DNA of 64,000 bases from the NCBI GenBank assembly GCA_913778145.1, contig CAJYVI010000104.1:43596-107595 (forward strand), given 5' to 3'. A model generated the notes under the pieces. The model did no database searches. It saw nothing but the letters and a program-made list of their open reading frames with translations, and was not told where the DNA came from. Below, piece after piece: positions 21,383 to 33,505 of the stretch. The DNA comes from an uncultured Pseudocitrobacter sp. (GTDB lineage Bacteria; Pseudomonadota; Gammaproteobacteria; Enterobacterales; Enterobacteriaceae). The position numbers and the translations under genes are program-made. Position 1 is the first letter of the stretch; the number at the start of each line of letters is the position of its first letter.

Positions 21383-22858
21383 ATGTCCAGCCATTATTTA
21401 CGTATTTTCCAACAACCTAAATCGGCCATACTGCTGATTCTTGGTTTCGCCTCCGGTTTACCCCTTGCACTCACCTCCGGGACGTTGCAGGCGTGGATGA
21501 CCGTTGAAAACATCGATCTGAAAACGATCGGCTTCTTCTCTCTCGTTGGCCAGGCTTACGTCTTTAAGTTTCTCTGGTCGCCGGTGATGGATCGCTACAC
21601 GCCGCCATTCCTTGGCCGCCGTCGCGGCTGGCTACTGACCACGCAATGTTTGCTGTTACTTGCCATCGCCGCGATGGGCTTCCTGGAGCCTGCCTCGCAG
21701 CTGCGCTGGATGGCGGCGCTGGCGGTGGTGATTGCCTTCTGTTCCGCTTCGCAGGATATTGTCTTCGACGCCTGGAAAACCGACGTTCTGCCTGCGGAAG
21801 AGCGCGGCGCAGGCGCGGCCATCAGCGTGCTCGGCTATCGCCTGGGGATGCTGGTTTCCGGCGGACTGGCGCTGTGGCTTGCCGACAAATGGCTTGGCTG
21901 GCAGGGCATGTACTGGCTGATGGCGGCACTGCTGGTGCCGTGTATTATCGCCACCCTGCTTGCGCCGGAGCCCAGCGACGTCATTCCGGTGCCGCGCAGC
22001 CTGGAACAGGCGGTTGTCGCGCCGTTAAAAGATTTCTTTGGCCGTAACAATGCGTGGCTGATTCTGCTGCTGATCGTGATGTACAAACTGGGCGATGCCT
22101 TCGCCATGAGTCTGACCACCACCTTTTTGATTCGCGGCGTCGGCTTTGATGCCGGTGAAGTCGGGGTGGTAAACAAAACCCTCGGCCTGTTCGCCACCAT
22201 TGTTGGCGCATTGTACGGCGGCGTGTTAATGCAGCGTTTAACGCTGTTCCGTGCGCTACTGATTTTCGGCATCCTGCAAGGTGCATCGAATGCGGGCTAC
22301 TGGCTGCTGTCGGTGACCGATAAACATCTGTTCTCGATGGGCGCGGCAGTGTTCTTCGAAAATCTGTGCGGCGGGATGGGAACCGCGGCGTTTGTTGCGC
22401 TGCTGATGACCCTGTGTAACAAGTCGTTCTCCGCCACCCAGTTCGCGCTGCTATCGGCGCTCTCTGCCGTGGGCCGCGTCTATGTCGGGCCGATTGCCGG
22501 TTGGTTCGTCGAAGCGCACGGCTGGCCGACCTTTTATCTGTTCTCAGTTGTCGCCGCCGTTCCGGGAATTTTACTGCTGCTTGTCTGCCGCCGGACGCTG
22601 GAATATACCCAGCAAACCGAGCAGTTTATGCCGCGCAGCACCTTTAGCGGGGGTTATCGCTTCGCCCTGCGTCTGTTGCTTATCGGCGCTCTGTTGCTGG
22701 GCGCATGGCTGATCATGCTGATTATTGATGCACTGGATCTGGCGTCACTCCCCTTCTCGACCACCGTTCTGGAAGCCGGGGCATTGATTGCCATTGCCGG
22801 TATTTTAGTCGGTTGCGTGCTTGATTATCTGGCGCTACGTAAAACGCATCAGATGTAG
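21383..22858 (+). CDS. ampG: Anhydromuropeptide permease AmpG
   Basis: Inner-membrane MFS carrier importing GlcNAc-anhydroMurNAc and its peptides for murein recycling; the imported muropeptides also signal ampC induction where present. At 491 residues it equals E. coli AmpG, with about 14 hydrophobic segments. The ATG at 21383 matches E. coli; the open frame extends 8 codons upstream. The ribosome-binding site is weak, consistent with coupling to yajG. Confidence 0.96.
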   Translation: MSSHYLRIFQQPKSAILLILGFASGLPLALTSGTLQAWMTVENIDLKTIGFFSLVGQAYVFKFLWSPVMDRYTPPFLGRRRGWLLTTQCLLLLAIAAMGFLEPASQLRWMAALAVVIAFCSASQDIVFDAWKTDVLPAEERGAGAAISVLGYRLGMLVSGGLALWLADKWLGWQGMYWLMAALLVPCIIATLLAPEPSDVIPVPRSLEQAVVAPLKDFFGRNNAWLILLLIVMYKLGDAFAMSLTTTFLIRGVGFDAGEVGVVNKTLGLFATIVGALYGGVLMQRLTLFRALLIFGILQGASNAGYWLLSVTDKHLFSMGAAVFFENLCGGMGTAAFVALLMTLCNKSFSATQFALLSALSAVGRVYVGPIAGWFVEAHGWPTFYLFSVVAAVPGILLLLVCRRTLEYTQQTEQFMPRSTFSGGYRFALRLLLIGALLLGAWLIMLIIDALDLASLPFSTTVLEAGALIAIAGILVGCVLDYLALRKTHQM

Positions 22859-22870
22859 TTCAGCGCAAAT

Positions 22871-22916
22871 CATGCGAGTCCTGAGTAGTCACGATAAGTA
22901 ATTATTTGGGACTCGC
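22871..22916. repeat. Inverted repeat downstream of ampG
   Basis: GCGAGTCC (22874-22881) and GGACTCGC (22909-22916) flank a 27-base loop. Immediately after is ATG plus 11 codons and a stop (22918-22956), without a clear ribosome-binding site. The 470 bases between ampG and cyoA otherwise hold the cyo control region. No U-run follows, so a simple terminator is unlikely. Confidence 0.45.
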
Positions 22917-23065
22917 CATGAACCAACTGGATAATTTGTTGTTTCGTGCCTTTTAGAATTCTGGAAATTACTGGAACCAATTAAAAGCGCTTTATTTCGT
23001 TAACCGATTCAGCATCTGCTCTATTATTTTTCTTTTACTGATTTGTCGCTGATTTGATGATTAAT

Positions 23066-23075
23066 TGTTAATTAT
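23066..23075 (+). promoter_or_regulatory. ArcA box in the cyo control region
   Basis: TGTTAATTAT matches the ArcA-P consensus WGTTAATTAW exactly. The cyo operon of E. coli is repressed by ArcA under low oxygen. It lies about 260 bases upstream of cyoA in a very AT-rich stretch; I could not fix the core promoter. Confidence 0.65.
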
Positions 23076-23319
23076 TTGTATATTATTGACAATGGTTATA
23101 CCAATTGACATTTCATATCATCCTTTTATCCCTCTTTCGTTATAACACCCGTCAAATGGGCGATCTGCCTGAAAAATAGACACAATTGGCAACATATGTG
23201 ACATCAACGGCAGAACCCAGTAACAGATAACTGACAGAGAGCCATTCGCATTTACAGTAATGTAACTTTCCCGTAAAATACCCACACGCTTTAAGCGCCA
23301 CCAAACCCCGTGGAATTGA

Positions 23320-26887
<3,568 letters not shown>

Positions 26888-26888
<1 letters not shown>

Positions 26889-27217
26889 TGAGTCATTCTA
26901 CCGATCACAACGGCGCATCCCACGGCAGCGTGAAGTCCTATATGACGGGCTTCATCCTGTCCATCATCCTGACGGTTATTCCGTTCTGGATGGTGATGAC
27001 GGGTTCAGCGTCGCCGGCGGTGATTCTGGGAACCATTCTGGTAACGGCGGTGGTGCAGATTCTGGTACACCTGGTGTACTTCCTGCACATGAACTCGAAG
27101 TCTGACGAAGGCTGGAACCTGACTGCGTTTGTCTTCACCGTGATCATCATTGCCATCGTGGTTGTAGGCTCCATCTGGATTATGTGGAACCTGAACTACA
27201 ACATGATGGTTCACTAA
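26888..27217 (+). CDS. cyoD: Cytochrome bo3 ubiquinol oxidase subunit IV
   Basis: 109-residue three-helix subunit IV, the same length as E. coli. The start is the ATG in TAATG at the cyoC stop, implying translational coupling. The last segment [11 protein letters not shown] is conserved. Confidence 0.97.
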
Positions 27218-27228
27218 GAGCGGCGAGT

Positions 27229-28119
27229 ATGATGTTTAAGCAATACCTGCAAGTAACGAAACCAGGCATCATTTTTGGCAACCTGATCTCCGTGATCGGC
27301 GGTTTCCTGCTGGCCTCCAAGGGCAGCATCGATTATCCGCTGTTTGTCGCGACGCTGATTGGCGTGTCTCTGGTGGTCGCCTCGGGTTGTGTATTCAACA
27401 ACTACATCGATCGTGACATCGACCGTAAGATGGAACGTACGAAAAACCGAGTGCTGGTCAAAGGACTGATGGCGCCTAAAACGTCGCTGGTTTACGCCAC
27501 CTTGCTGGGTATTGCTGGCTTCATGCTGCTGTGGTTCGGCGCTAACCCGCTGGCCTGCTGGCTGGGCGTGATGGGGTTTGTGGTTTATGTCGGCGTTTAC
27601 AGCCTGTACATGAAACGCCACTCCGTCTACGGCACGCTGATTGGCTCTCTCTCCGGCGCTGCGCCGCCGGTGATTGGCTACTGCGCGGTGTCCGGCACCT
27701 TTGACAGCGGCGCGGCTATCCTGCTGGCGATTTTCAGCCTGTGGCAGATGCCTCACTCCTACGCCATCGCGATTTTCCGCTTCAAGGATTATCAGGCGGC
27801 GAACATTCCGGTTCTGCCGGTAGTGAAAGGCATTTCAGTGGCGAAAAACCACATCACGCTGTACATCGTGGCGTTTGCTATCGCCACCCTGATGCTGACG
27901 CTTGGCGGCTATGCAGGTTATAAATACCTGATTGTTGCGGCGGCGGTCAGCGTGTGGTGGCTCGGCATGGCGCTACGCGGTTATAAAGTGGAAGATGATA
28001 AAGTCTGGGCGCGCAAGCTCTTTGGCTTCTCTATCATCGCCATCACCGCGCTCTCTGTGATGATGTCCGTCGACTTTATGGTCCCGAACTCCCAAAGCCT
28101 GCTGACGTATGTCTGGTAA
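27229..28119 (+). CDS. cyoE: Protohaem IX farnesyltransferase (haem O synthase)
   Basis: UbiA-type prenyltransferase that makes haem O for CyoB, 296 residues as in E. coli. The Asp-rich motif [18 protein letters not shown] (about 70-88) binds farnesyl diphosphate-Mg. Multiple membrane helices. It begins 11 bases after cyoD and ends the operon at a strong terminator. Confidence 0.98.
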   Translation: MMFKQYLQVTKPGIIFGNLISVIGGFLLASKGSIDYPLFVATLIGVSLVVASGCVFNNYIDRDIDRKMERTKNRVLVKGLMAPKTSLVYATLLGIAGFMLLWFGANPLACWLGVMGFVVYVGVYSLYMKRHSVYGTLIGSLSGAAPPVIGYCAVSGTFDSGAAILLAIFSLWQMPHSYAIAIFRFKDYQAANIPVLPVVKGISVAKNHITLYIVAFAIATLMLTLGGYAGYKYLIVAAAVSVWWLGMALRGYKVEDDKVWARKLFGFSIIAITALSVMMSVDFMVPNSQSLLTYVW

Positions 28120-28134
28120 GGTTTGAAGGATGTG

Positions 28135-28164
28135 AAAAAACCCGCTGCGGCGGGTTTTTTATTG
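28135..28164 (+). terminator. Intrinsic terminator of cyoABCDE
   Basis: AAAAAACCCGC/GCGGGTTTTTT stem with a TGCG loop and a U-run, 15 bases after the cyoE stop. Confidence 0.93.
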
Positions 28165-28177
28165 TCTGCAATTCAAT

Positions 28178-28251
28178 ATACGGCTATTAACCGTATCGCT
28201 TGACGCGATGACGCTTTGGGCATAGATTATGTCATACGGCTAACAGCCGTA
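28178..28251 (+). promoter_or_regulatory. Promoter with two flanking operators for the toxin-antitoxin pair
   Basis: Palindrome 1 (28178-28196) has arms ATACGG/CCGTAT around seven bases. Palindrome 2 (28235-28251) reads TACGGCTAACAGCCGTA. Between them, TTGACG (28200-28205) and TAGATT (28223-28228) are 17 bases apart. One site abuts the -35 and the other covers the start point, the layout expected for autorepression by a ribbon-helix-helix antitoxin. Confidence 0.72.
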
Positions 28252-28305
28252 CCATGTATGGAATCCATCACCAGGATTTCATTCAGCCACATTAAGAGGT
28301 CAATC

Positions 28306-28617
28306 ATGCCTGGTAAAACCGCCACTCTGCCCGACGTCGAGAAAGCGCTGAAAAACGCGCGGGTTGAACTGAAAACCAGCTCCGACGCCAAGAACAGACT
28401 TCGCGAAGCTGCCGAAGCCGTTGGGTTAGATTTAAGCGCCTTTATCCTGAGCGCCGCCATGGAACGCGCCGAAAGCGTGCTGGATAACCAGCGTCGTCGC
28501 GAGCTTTCGAATCAAAGCTGGGAACTGATGAATCAGCTCATCGCGGAACCTGCTCAGCCGACGCTCGCACTCAAGGCGTTAATGAGAAGGAAAAAGAGCG
28601 ATGACCAATCTGCCTGA
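28306..28617 (+). CDS. DUF1778 (TacA-like) ribbon-helix-helix antitoxin
   Basis: 103-residue protein with a ribbon-helix-helix N-terminal region (RVELKTSSDAKNRLREAAEAVGLDLSAFILSAAMERAESVL) typical of DUF1778 antitoxins that neutralise GNAT toxins. The ATG at 28306 follows AAGAGG; earlier in-frame starts lie inside the promoter region. It overlaps the downstream toxin gene by 17 bases, the usual coupling. The C-terminal tail probably wraps the toxin. Confidence 0.85.
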   Translation: MPGKTATLPDVEKALKNARVELKTSSDAKNRLREAAEAVGLDLSAFILSAAMERAESVLDNQRRRELSNQSWELMNQLIAEPAQPTLALKALMRRKKSDDQSA

Positions 28618-29143
28618 GGAAAGTGCCCTCCCCCCGGTGCTCTCCTGTAATTATCAGTCCGACATAACCTACCCGGGGCAAAAACACTTCGATTGCGGTA
28701 ACCCCGTTATCGATAAATTTGTTCGCACGTCACTTAAGAAGAGCGTGCATAACAGTGACTGTGCTGCAAAAGCACTTATCGACAGTAACAGCGGCGAACT
28801 TATCGGCATCTGCACCTTTACCGCCTACTCGCTGGAAAAACAACGCGTGTCGGGCGTATTGCAAGGCTCGCAACCGTCAGAAATAGGCGTCGTAAGGCTG
28901 GTCATGCTTGGCGTGGCGCGTAAATACCAAAAACAGGGCTATGGTCAGGATTTGCTGTGCGACTTTTTTGAGCATGTCAAAATCATCCACCAGGCATTGC
29001 CGATTAAAGGAGTCTATCTCGACGCTGACCCGGCAGCGATTAATTTTTATGTACGCCTCGGTTTTGTGCAACTTTCGGATACGCCGAATGCCTTTGGCGC
29101 TGTGCCGATGTTTTTAGCCATTCAGCATATTATTGCGGCGTAG
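28601..29143 (+). CDS. GNAT-family acetyltransferase toxin (TacT/AtaT-like)
   Basis: 180-residue GNAT protein. The acetyl-CoA pyrophosphate loop is visible as RKYQKQGYGQDLL, and a conserved Tyr lies in INFYVRLGF. Toxins of this class acetylate the aminoacyl group of charged tRNAs and stop translation. Gene order and overlap with a DUF1778 antitoxin support the call; the tRNA target cannot be read from sequence. The pair sits between cyoE and the Sel1 genes, a junction where E. coli has yajR. Confidence 0.85.
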   Translation: MTNLPEESALPPVLSCNYQSDITYPGQKHFDCGNPVIDKFVRTSLKKSVHNSDCAAKALIDSNSGELIGICTFTAYSLEKQRVSGVLQGSQPSEIGVVRLVMLGVARKYQKQGYGQDLLCDFFEHVKIIHQALPIKGVYLDADPAAINFYVRLGFVQLSDTPNAFGAVPMFLAIQHIIAA

Positions 29144-29148
29144 CGGTT

Positions 29149-29176
29149 TATCGGATGGTGTCGAAACCATCCGATA
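29149..29176. terminator. Probable bidirectional terminator between toxin and Sel1 genes
   Basis: Perfect 11-bp stem TATCGGATGGT/ACCATCCGATA around a 6-nt loop, at the convergent 3' ends. The U-runs are weak. Confidence 0.55.
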
Positions 29177-29179
29177 GAT

Positions 29180-30106
29180 TTAGGGTGCCAGCGTCAAAAT
29201 CCCCGTCTTTAATAAATCGATGTCTTTACCGTTAAGGGTTGCTGAAGCGGCGGTTACCCTAAGTTTAACAGCCGAACAAAATTCAGGTTGGTAGATGATA
29301 AGTTCCGCATCGCTGGAAGATGAGCTCCTGATATAATCAGTGAAATTAATATCCATCCTGTTCATACCGAAATGCACAAAGCCCAATGTTTGCGTTATCT
29401 GCTTACTGGCATTGTTTTTTATACCTAGCGTGACGCGCAGGTTTGCGACTTCACCCAGTTTATTGGTACTCACACTAAAGCCGTATCGACAGGTAAAATC
29501 ATCATTTTCATCTGCCAAAAACATATACACGCGCTGAAGTTTCAGTACGGGTAATGTGGCACTCGACATTTTTCGATCAACCATGTCTTTTTGGCAAGCG
29601 GCAAGAAAATCCTCCGGGCCTGTGAAAATGTGTTCGCCCTTATCCAGATATTCCTTCGCTTTAGTACAATCCGCCTCAACGTACTGCCCATTGGCATACA
29701 TCAGCCCCAGATTTGACCAGGCCGCTTTCTCTCCATGCTGTGCGGCCTGATTAAAGAAAGAATAAGCTTTTGCGTAATCCACACGGACCTGCTCGCCGGA
29801 ATAGTAGATTTGACCAAGCGCCAGCAGCGCCTCACCCTCTCCCTGTTTAGCGGCTAACGTAAACCATTTTAAAGCCTCCTGAATATCCGGCGTTGTATTA
29901 TATCTGGGCTGATAATATTCCCAACCCAGCAACGCCTGCGCCTGCGCATCGCCCTTATTGGCCATATCGCGCAGCGCGCTCAGGAGTTTAGGTACTGATT
30001 TTTCACCTAACCCTCGATCGTACAATTCGCGTGCTTTCCCTTCTGCCAGACAGCCTGATGACAGTATCAGGCTACAAAGCAGTAAAATCCTTTTAGTACG
30101 CCCCAT
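29180..30106 (-). CDS. Sel1-repeat lipoprotein, paralogue of the gene upstream
   Basis: 308 residues. The lipobox LSSGC gives a lipidated cysteine at residue 19. About three Sel1 (TPR-like) repeats occupy residues 53-160 (AQALLGWEYY, ALLALGQIYYSGE, AWSNLGLMYANGQY). A roughly 125-residue C-terminal domain of unknown fold follows, ending GKDIDLLKTGILTLAP. That domain is shared with the neighbouring paralogue. A good AAGGAG site precedes the ATG, 21 bases after the stop of the paralogue. Specific function unknown; Sel1 proteins commonly mediate protein-protein contacts. Visibly more AT-rich than the flanking backbone. Confidence 0.8.
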   Translation of the reverse strand: MGRTKRILLLCSLILSSGCLAEGKARELYDRGLGEKSVPKLLSALRDMANKGDAQAQALLGWEYYQPRYNTTPDIQEALKWFTLAAKQGEGEALLALGQIYYSGEQVRVDYAKAYSFFNQAAQHGEKAAWSNLGLMYANGQYVEADCTKAKEYLDKGEHIFTGPEDFLAACQKDMVDRKMSSATLPVLKLQRVYMFLADENDDFTCRYGFSVSTNKLGEVANLRVTLGIKNNASKQITQTLGFVHFGMNRMDINFTDYIRSSSSSDAELIIYQPEFCSAVKLRVTAASATLNGKDIDLLKTGILTLAP

Positions 30107-30127
30107 CGCTTACTCCTTGATGATGCT

Positions 30128-31582
30128 TTACGGTACCAGCGTCAAAATCCCCGCCTTCAATAAATCAACGTCTTTACCCTTAATTTTTGCCGTCGCATGA
30201 GTCATCTCCAGGGTCAGTCCATCACAAAACGCGTTATCCTCAATATGCAGCAACGTGGATTGACTAAACGAATTATGTTCATCTCCCTCCAGGTTGCGAT
30301 TAAGCGTATTCATGCCAAACGGAGCAAACGACACGGTATCTGTCAGTACCGCACCTTCTCGATTTTTGATGTTTAAACCCACGCGCATATTGGCAACTTC
30401 GCCAATGCGGTTAGTATCAACTTGCAGATGGAGCTGGCAGGCGTAGCTATCGTTTTTACCACCGGTAAATGTGCCGACCTGTTTAAACGTCAGCACAGGC
30501 AGCTCATTACTCCCCTTTTCGCGTGCCTGCTTGTCTTTTTCACAGGTGGCTAAAAAGCCGTCAATACGCCCCACCCTGCTCTGCCCTTTATCAAAATAGT
30601 CTGCGGCCAGTTTGCAGTCGGTCTGCACATATTGTCCGTTGGTGTACATCCAGGCCAGATAACGCCACGCAACGGCGCTACCTTGCTCTTTCGCCGTATC
30701 AAAAAGCTGGAACGCTTTGGTATAATCAATATCAACCTGTTCACCAAGATAATAAATTATACCGAGGTTGGTTAATGCATCTTTGTTACCCTGCTTCGCC
30801 GCCAGTTCATACCATTTGAGTGCTTGCTGAATATCCGGTTTAACGCCCTTCTCTCCCGTTGCATATAAAAGCCCCAGGATATTCTGTGCGTCAGGCTGGC
30901 CCAGTTCCGCCGCCCTGCGATACCACTTCATTCTAAACGCGTCTTTATTGGCAACCTTAATAAACCTGGCATCATAAAGCTGGCCGACCAGAAAAGTAAT
31001 GTCGGGATCGTTATCTTTCGCCCAAAATTCAGCAAGATTCAATACATCTGATTTTGAAAAGCCCAGACGATTCATAAGCAGTTCATTCCCCGTATTGGCA
31101 TAACTCATCACCATCTGGAGAAAAGTAAAACGCTGGCTGGGATCTTTTATCGCCGTAGCTTTTGCCGAATAGATTTCATCGACCAGCTCATTAAGTGTTG
31201 TCGCATCAACGAGAATATCTTGTTTATTCGCTTTGTCAGCAAGCGCCTGAGCGCGAGTGGTATTCAGCGCAACGCCTTGCCCGTACTGATAGAAATAGCG
31301 CGCGTTGTAGCAGCCGTAGCGGCTATCCAGATCGCAGGCTTGCTCGTAGAAGTGAAGGGCTTTTTCTACATCGGCAGAGCCTGAAACGCCGTATTCATAG
31401 ATAAAACCCAGCTTCATCAGCGCGTCGGGATCTTTCGCTTTCGCCAGCGACTGGAGTCCGGCTAATGCTTTTTTTTCACCCCCGGCGAACAAATGATAAT
31501 ACCCTTCAGCATCATCGGCAGCCTGACATACCGCAGAGACAGATAACATTAAAAACAGCCAACTCCATTTATTTAACCACAT
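30128..31582 (-). CDS. Exported Sel1-repeat protein
   Basis: 484 residues from the ATG at 31582, chosen because it opens a clear signal peptide (WLFLMLSVSAVCQA) and is preceded by AAGGG; a TTG 10 codons upstream is weaker. Sel1 repeats lie in two blocks (about 50-125 and 225-360), with units such as DALTNLGIIYYLGEQ and AWRYLAWMYTNGQY. The C-terminal domain (about 360-484) ends GKDVDLLKAGILTLVP and aligns with the downstream paralogue. Unlike that lipoprotein, it has a signal peptidase I-type leader. The pair arose by tandem duplication; function unknown. Confidence 0.8.
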   Translation of the reverse strand: MWLNKWSWLFLMLSVSAVCQAADDAEGYYHLFAGGEKKALAGLQSLAKAKDPDALMKLGFIYEYGVSGSADVEKALHFYEQACDLDSRYGCYNARYFYQYGQGVALNTTRAQALADKANKQDILVDATTLNELVDEIYSAKATAIKDPSQRFTFLQMVMSYANTGNELLMNRLGFSKSDVLNLAEFWAKDNDPDITFLVGQLYDARFIKVANKDAFRMKWYRRAAELGQPDAQNILGLLYATGEKGVKPDIQQALKWYELAAKQGNKDALTNLGIIYYLGEQVDIDYTKAFQLFDTAKEQGSAVAWRYLAWMYTNGQYVQTDCKLAADYFDKGQSRVGRIDGFLATCEKDKQAREKGSNELPVLTFKQVGTFTGGKNDSYACQLHLQVDTNRIGEVANMRVGLNIKNREGAVLTDTVSFAPFGMNTLNRNLEGDEHNSFSQSTLLHIEDNAFCDGLTLEMTHATAKIKGKDVDLLKAGILTLVP

Positions 31583-31705
31583 TCCCTTGCCCTTAAACTT
31601 TATTAACGCCAACCAATAAACTTAAAACATATTTAAAACAGTAATACATTCACTCAACGAATATTCACCCCCTAAAAATAAAGGGCAATAAAGCACAGGA
31701 AAATA

Positions 31706-31730
31706 ACACTTCTACCGTTCGTAAAAGTGT
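31706..31730 (-). terminator. Probable terminator of the IclR-family gene
   Basis: ten-base stem with one mismatch (31706-31715 with 31721-31730), then TATTTT on the minus strand, 43 bases after the regulator stop. Confidence 0.6.
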
Positions 31731-31772
31731 ATTCCCATCAAGAAATGTATTTATTTTCCGGCCGGAGGGAAA

Positions 31773-32531
31773 TTAACTCACCAGCATTTCCCGCGCACTA
31801 TACAGCAAATCCAGATGATCGCGGCACAGCGCCTCCAGCGACGTGCGCGACTGATGGCTGGTTAAGCTCAACGCGCCCCAGTAGAGCCCTTCTCTGTCGG
31901 CCAGCGGTACGGCGACCACCAGCATGCCGATTTCAAACTCCTGTTCGATGGTGGCATAACCCTGCTTGCGCACCAGCGCAATACGCGCCATCAGCTCATC
32001 AATTTCAACGGCGGTGTACGGCGTGCGGCGTTCGCGTTTAATTTGCCGTAGCACCGCCTCGCACTCTTCTTCCGGCAGCGACGCCAGCCATAAACGCCCG
32101 CCCGCCGTGCAGTACACCGGCACGCGCTCACCCAGGCGCACGGACGTCGAGTTAAACGGCGTGTGCTTACTGCGCGCGATATACACCAACTCATTTTCAT
32201 CAATCACTCCCACCGACGCATGCTCTTCCGTTCGGCTGGCGATGTACTCAACGATGGGGCGCACCATACGCGGGAACTGGGCGGAATCGACGTACGCCTG
32301 CCCCAGCCGTAGCGCTTTGGGCGTCAGCCAGTAGTAGCGCCCGTCAGTGCAGAGATAGCGTTCATGCACCAGCGTCAGGAAAAATCGCCTCGCCGCACTC
32401 TGCGTCAGGCCGCTCATTTTCGCCGCCTGCGGTACCGTCAGGCGCGGATGTTCTTTGGAGAAAAGCTGAATAATCGCCAGCCCTTTTTGCAGGCCGACGA
32501 TCAAATCACGGGAATGAATCTGATTTTGCAT
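31773..32531 (-). CDS. IclR-family transcriptional regulator (PcaU/PobR-like)
   Basis: 252 residues: an N-terminal winged helix (about 8-72, LTVPQAAKMSGLTQSAARRFFLTLVHERYL) and a C-terminal IclR effector domain (about 75-250). Features such as the opening GLQKGLAIIQLF and the AAARRFFLTL-type recognition helix point to the PcaR/PcaU/PobR branch, whose members respond to aromatic acids and usually activate an adjacent divergent operon. It is transcribed away from the seven-gene operon starting at 32684, across 152 bases carrying PcaU-like repeats. The effector is inferred to be the operon substrate or a product. Confidence 0.85.
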   Translation of the reverse strand: MQNQIHSRDLIVGLQKGLAIIQLFSKEHPRLTVPQAAKMSGLTQSAARRFFLTLVHERYLCTDGRYYWLTPKALRLGQAYVDSAQFPRMVRPIVEYIASRTEEHASVGVIDENELVYIARSKHTPFNSTSVRLGERVPVYCTAGGRLWLASLPEEECEAVLRQIKRERRTPYTAVEIDELMARIALVRKQGYATIEQEFEIGMLVVAVPLADREGLYWGALSLTSHQSRTSLEALCRDHLDLLYSAREMLVS

Positions 32532-32568
32532 AGTCGTTCACACTTTCGCAACAAACAAGCCCATTTAC

Positions 32569-32599
32569 TGCGATTATCGCACTGTTAGTGCGATTAACA
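32569..32599. promoter_or_regulatory. Palindrome plus direct repeat: predicted IclR-family operator
   Basis: TGCGATTATCGCA (32569-32581) is a palindrome, and TGCGATTA recurs at 32589, exactly 20 bases (two helical turns) on. PcaU of Acinetobacter is known to bind a palindrome plus a direct repeat. The site lies about 60-90 bases upstream of the predicted operon start, an activator position. Confidence 0.65.
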
Positions 32600-32621
32600 A
32601 CCCACCTGTCCGAATTCTGCG

Positions 32622-32666
32622 TTGTTGGTCACCGGATCCGCTGAAATACTCAATCAACATTTGATT
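32622..32666 (+). promoter_or_regulatory. Predicted promoter of the hydroaromatic operon
   Basis: TTGTTG (32622-32627) and AATACT (32645-32650) are 17 bases apart, a weak sigma-70 promoter as expected for an activated operon. It is followed by a small palindrome AATCAACATTTGATT (32652-32666) over the likely start point. Confidence 0.45.
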
Positions 32667-32683
32667 AACAAGTGAGATGAGAA

Positions 32684-33505
32684 ATGGTCAGTGGATTTAC
32701 GCAAATCGTTGCTGTGCTCGGGCATCCCATCACGCAGGTGAAATCGCCGGAAAACTTCAACCGCTACTTTGCCGATACGCAAATGGATAAGGTCATGATC
32801 CCGGTCGATATCGCCCCGGAAGCGGTTGCCGATTACCTGAACGCCCTGCGCGGCTGGCAAAACATGAGCGGCGTGCTGGTTACTGTGCCGCATAAACAGC
32901 GCGTTGCCGGGTTACTGGACAGCCTGACGCCGCGCGCGCGCCATCTCAATGCGGTGAACGTGGTCAGAAAGCTGGCTGATGGGCGTCTGGAGGGCGATAT
33001 GCTCGACGGCGTCGGCTTCCAGCTTGCCGCCGAAGCGCACGGTTTTACCGCCACAGGCAAACGCGCGCTGTTATCTGGCTGCGGCGGCGTCGGCAGCGCG
33101 ATTGCCTGGGGATTGTGTGAAGCGGGCATTAGTCACCTGGCGCTGTACGACCAGGATGACGCCACGCGTCAGCGGCTGGAAAACCGTCTGGCGACGCACT
33201 TCCCGGAAGTCCATCTCAGTGAACTGCCCGCTACCCTTGCAGGCCTCGACCTGCTGGTCAACGGTTCTCCAGCGGGCATGCAGGGTTTTGATCCACTGCC
33301 ATTGCCGCAGCCTCTGCTCGACACCTTGCAAAACAGCACCCACGTTGCCGATGTGGTAACGGCTCCGGTGGTCACCCCGCTGCTGGCCTTTGCACAAACG
33401 CGCGGCTGCACGGTGCAAACCGGCCCGGAAATGGCGCTGGCACAGATGAAACTGATGGGCCAGTTTATTGGCGCGATCCCTGCTGAGCATGAGGCGGCCG
33501 CATGA
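32684..33505 (+). CDS. Shikimate/quinate dehydrogenase-family protein (AroE-like)
   Basis: 273-residue member of the AroE/YdiB family. The catalytic Lys71 (VTVPHK), Asn92 (AVNV) and Asp108 are conserved, as is a glycine-rich nucleotide loop (SGCGGVGSAIA, about 129-139). Two substrate-contact motifs differ from biosynthetic AroE: SKS is VKS (19-21), and GDNTD is GDMLD (104-108). The loss of one carboxylate-binding serine suggests a different but related cyclic substrate. It is the first gene of the operon and overlaps the next by 4 bases (ATGA). It is unlikely to be the housekeeping aroE. Confidence 0.8.
   Translation: MVSGFTQIVAVLGHPITQVKSPENFNRYFADTQMDKVMIPVDIAPEAVADYLNALRGWQNMSGVLVTVPHKQRVAGLLDSLTPRARHLNAVNVVRKLADGRLEGDMLDGVGFQLAAEAHGFTATGKRALLSGCGGVGSAIAWGLCEAGISHLALYDQDDATRQRLENRLATHFPEVHLSELPATLAGLDLLVNGSPAGMQGFDPLPLPQPLLDTLQNSTHVADVVTAPVVTPLLAFAQTRGCTVQTGPEMALAQMKLMGQFIGAIPAEHEAAA

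Noticed and set aside
23086..23146. Exact core promoter for cyoA
   Set aside because: TTGACA at 23086 and 23105 and TATAAC at 23141 do not combine at acceptable spacing, so I left it unassigned.
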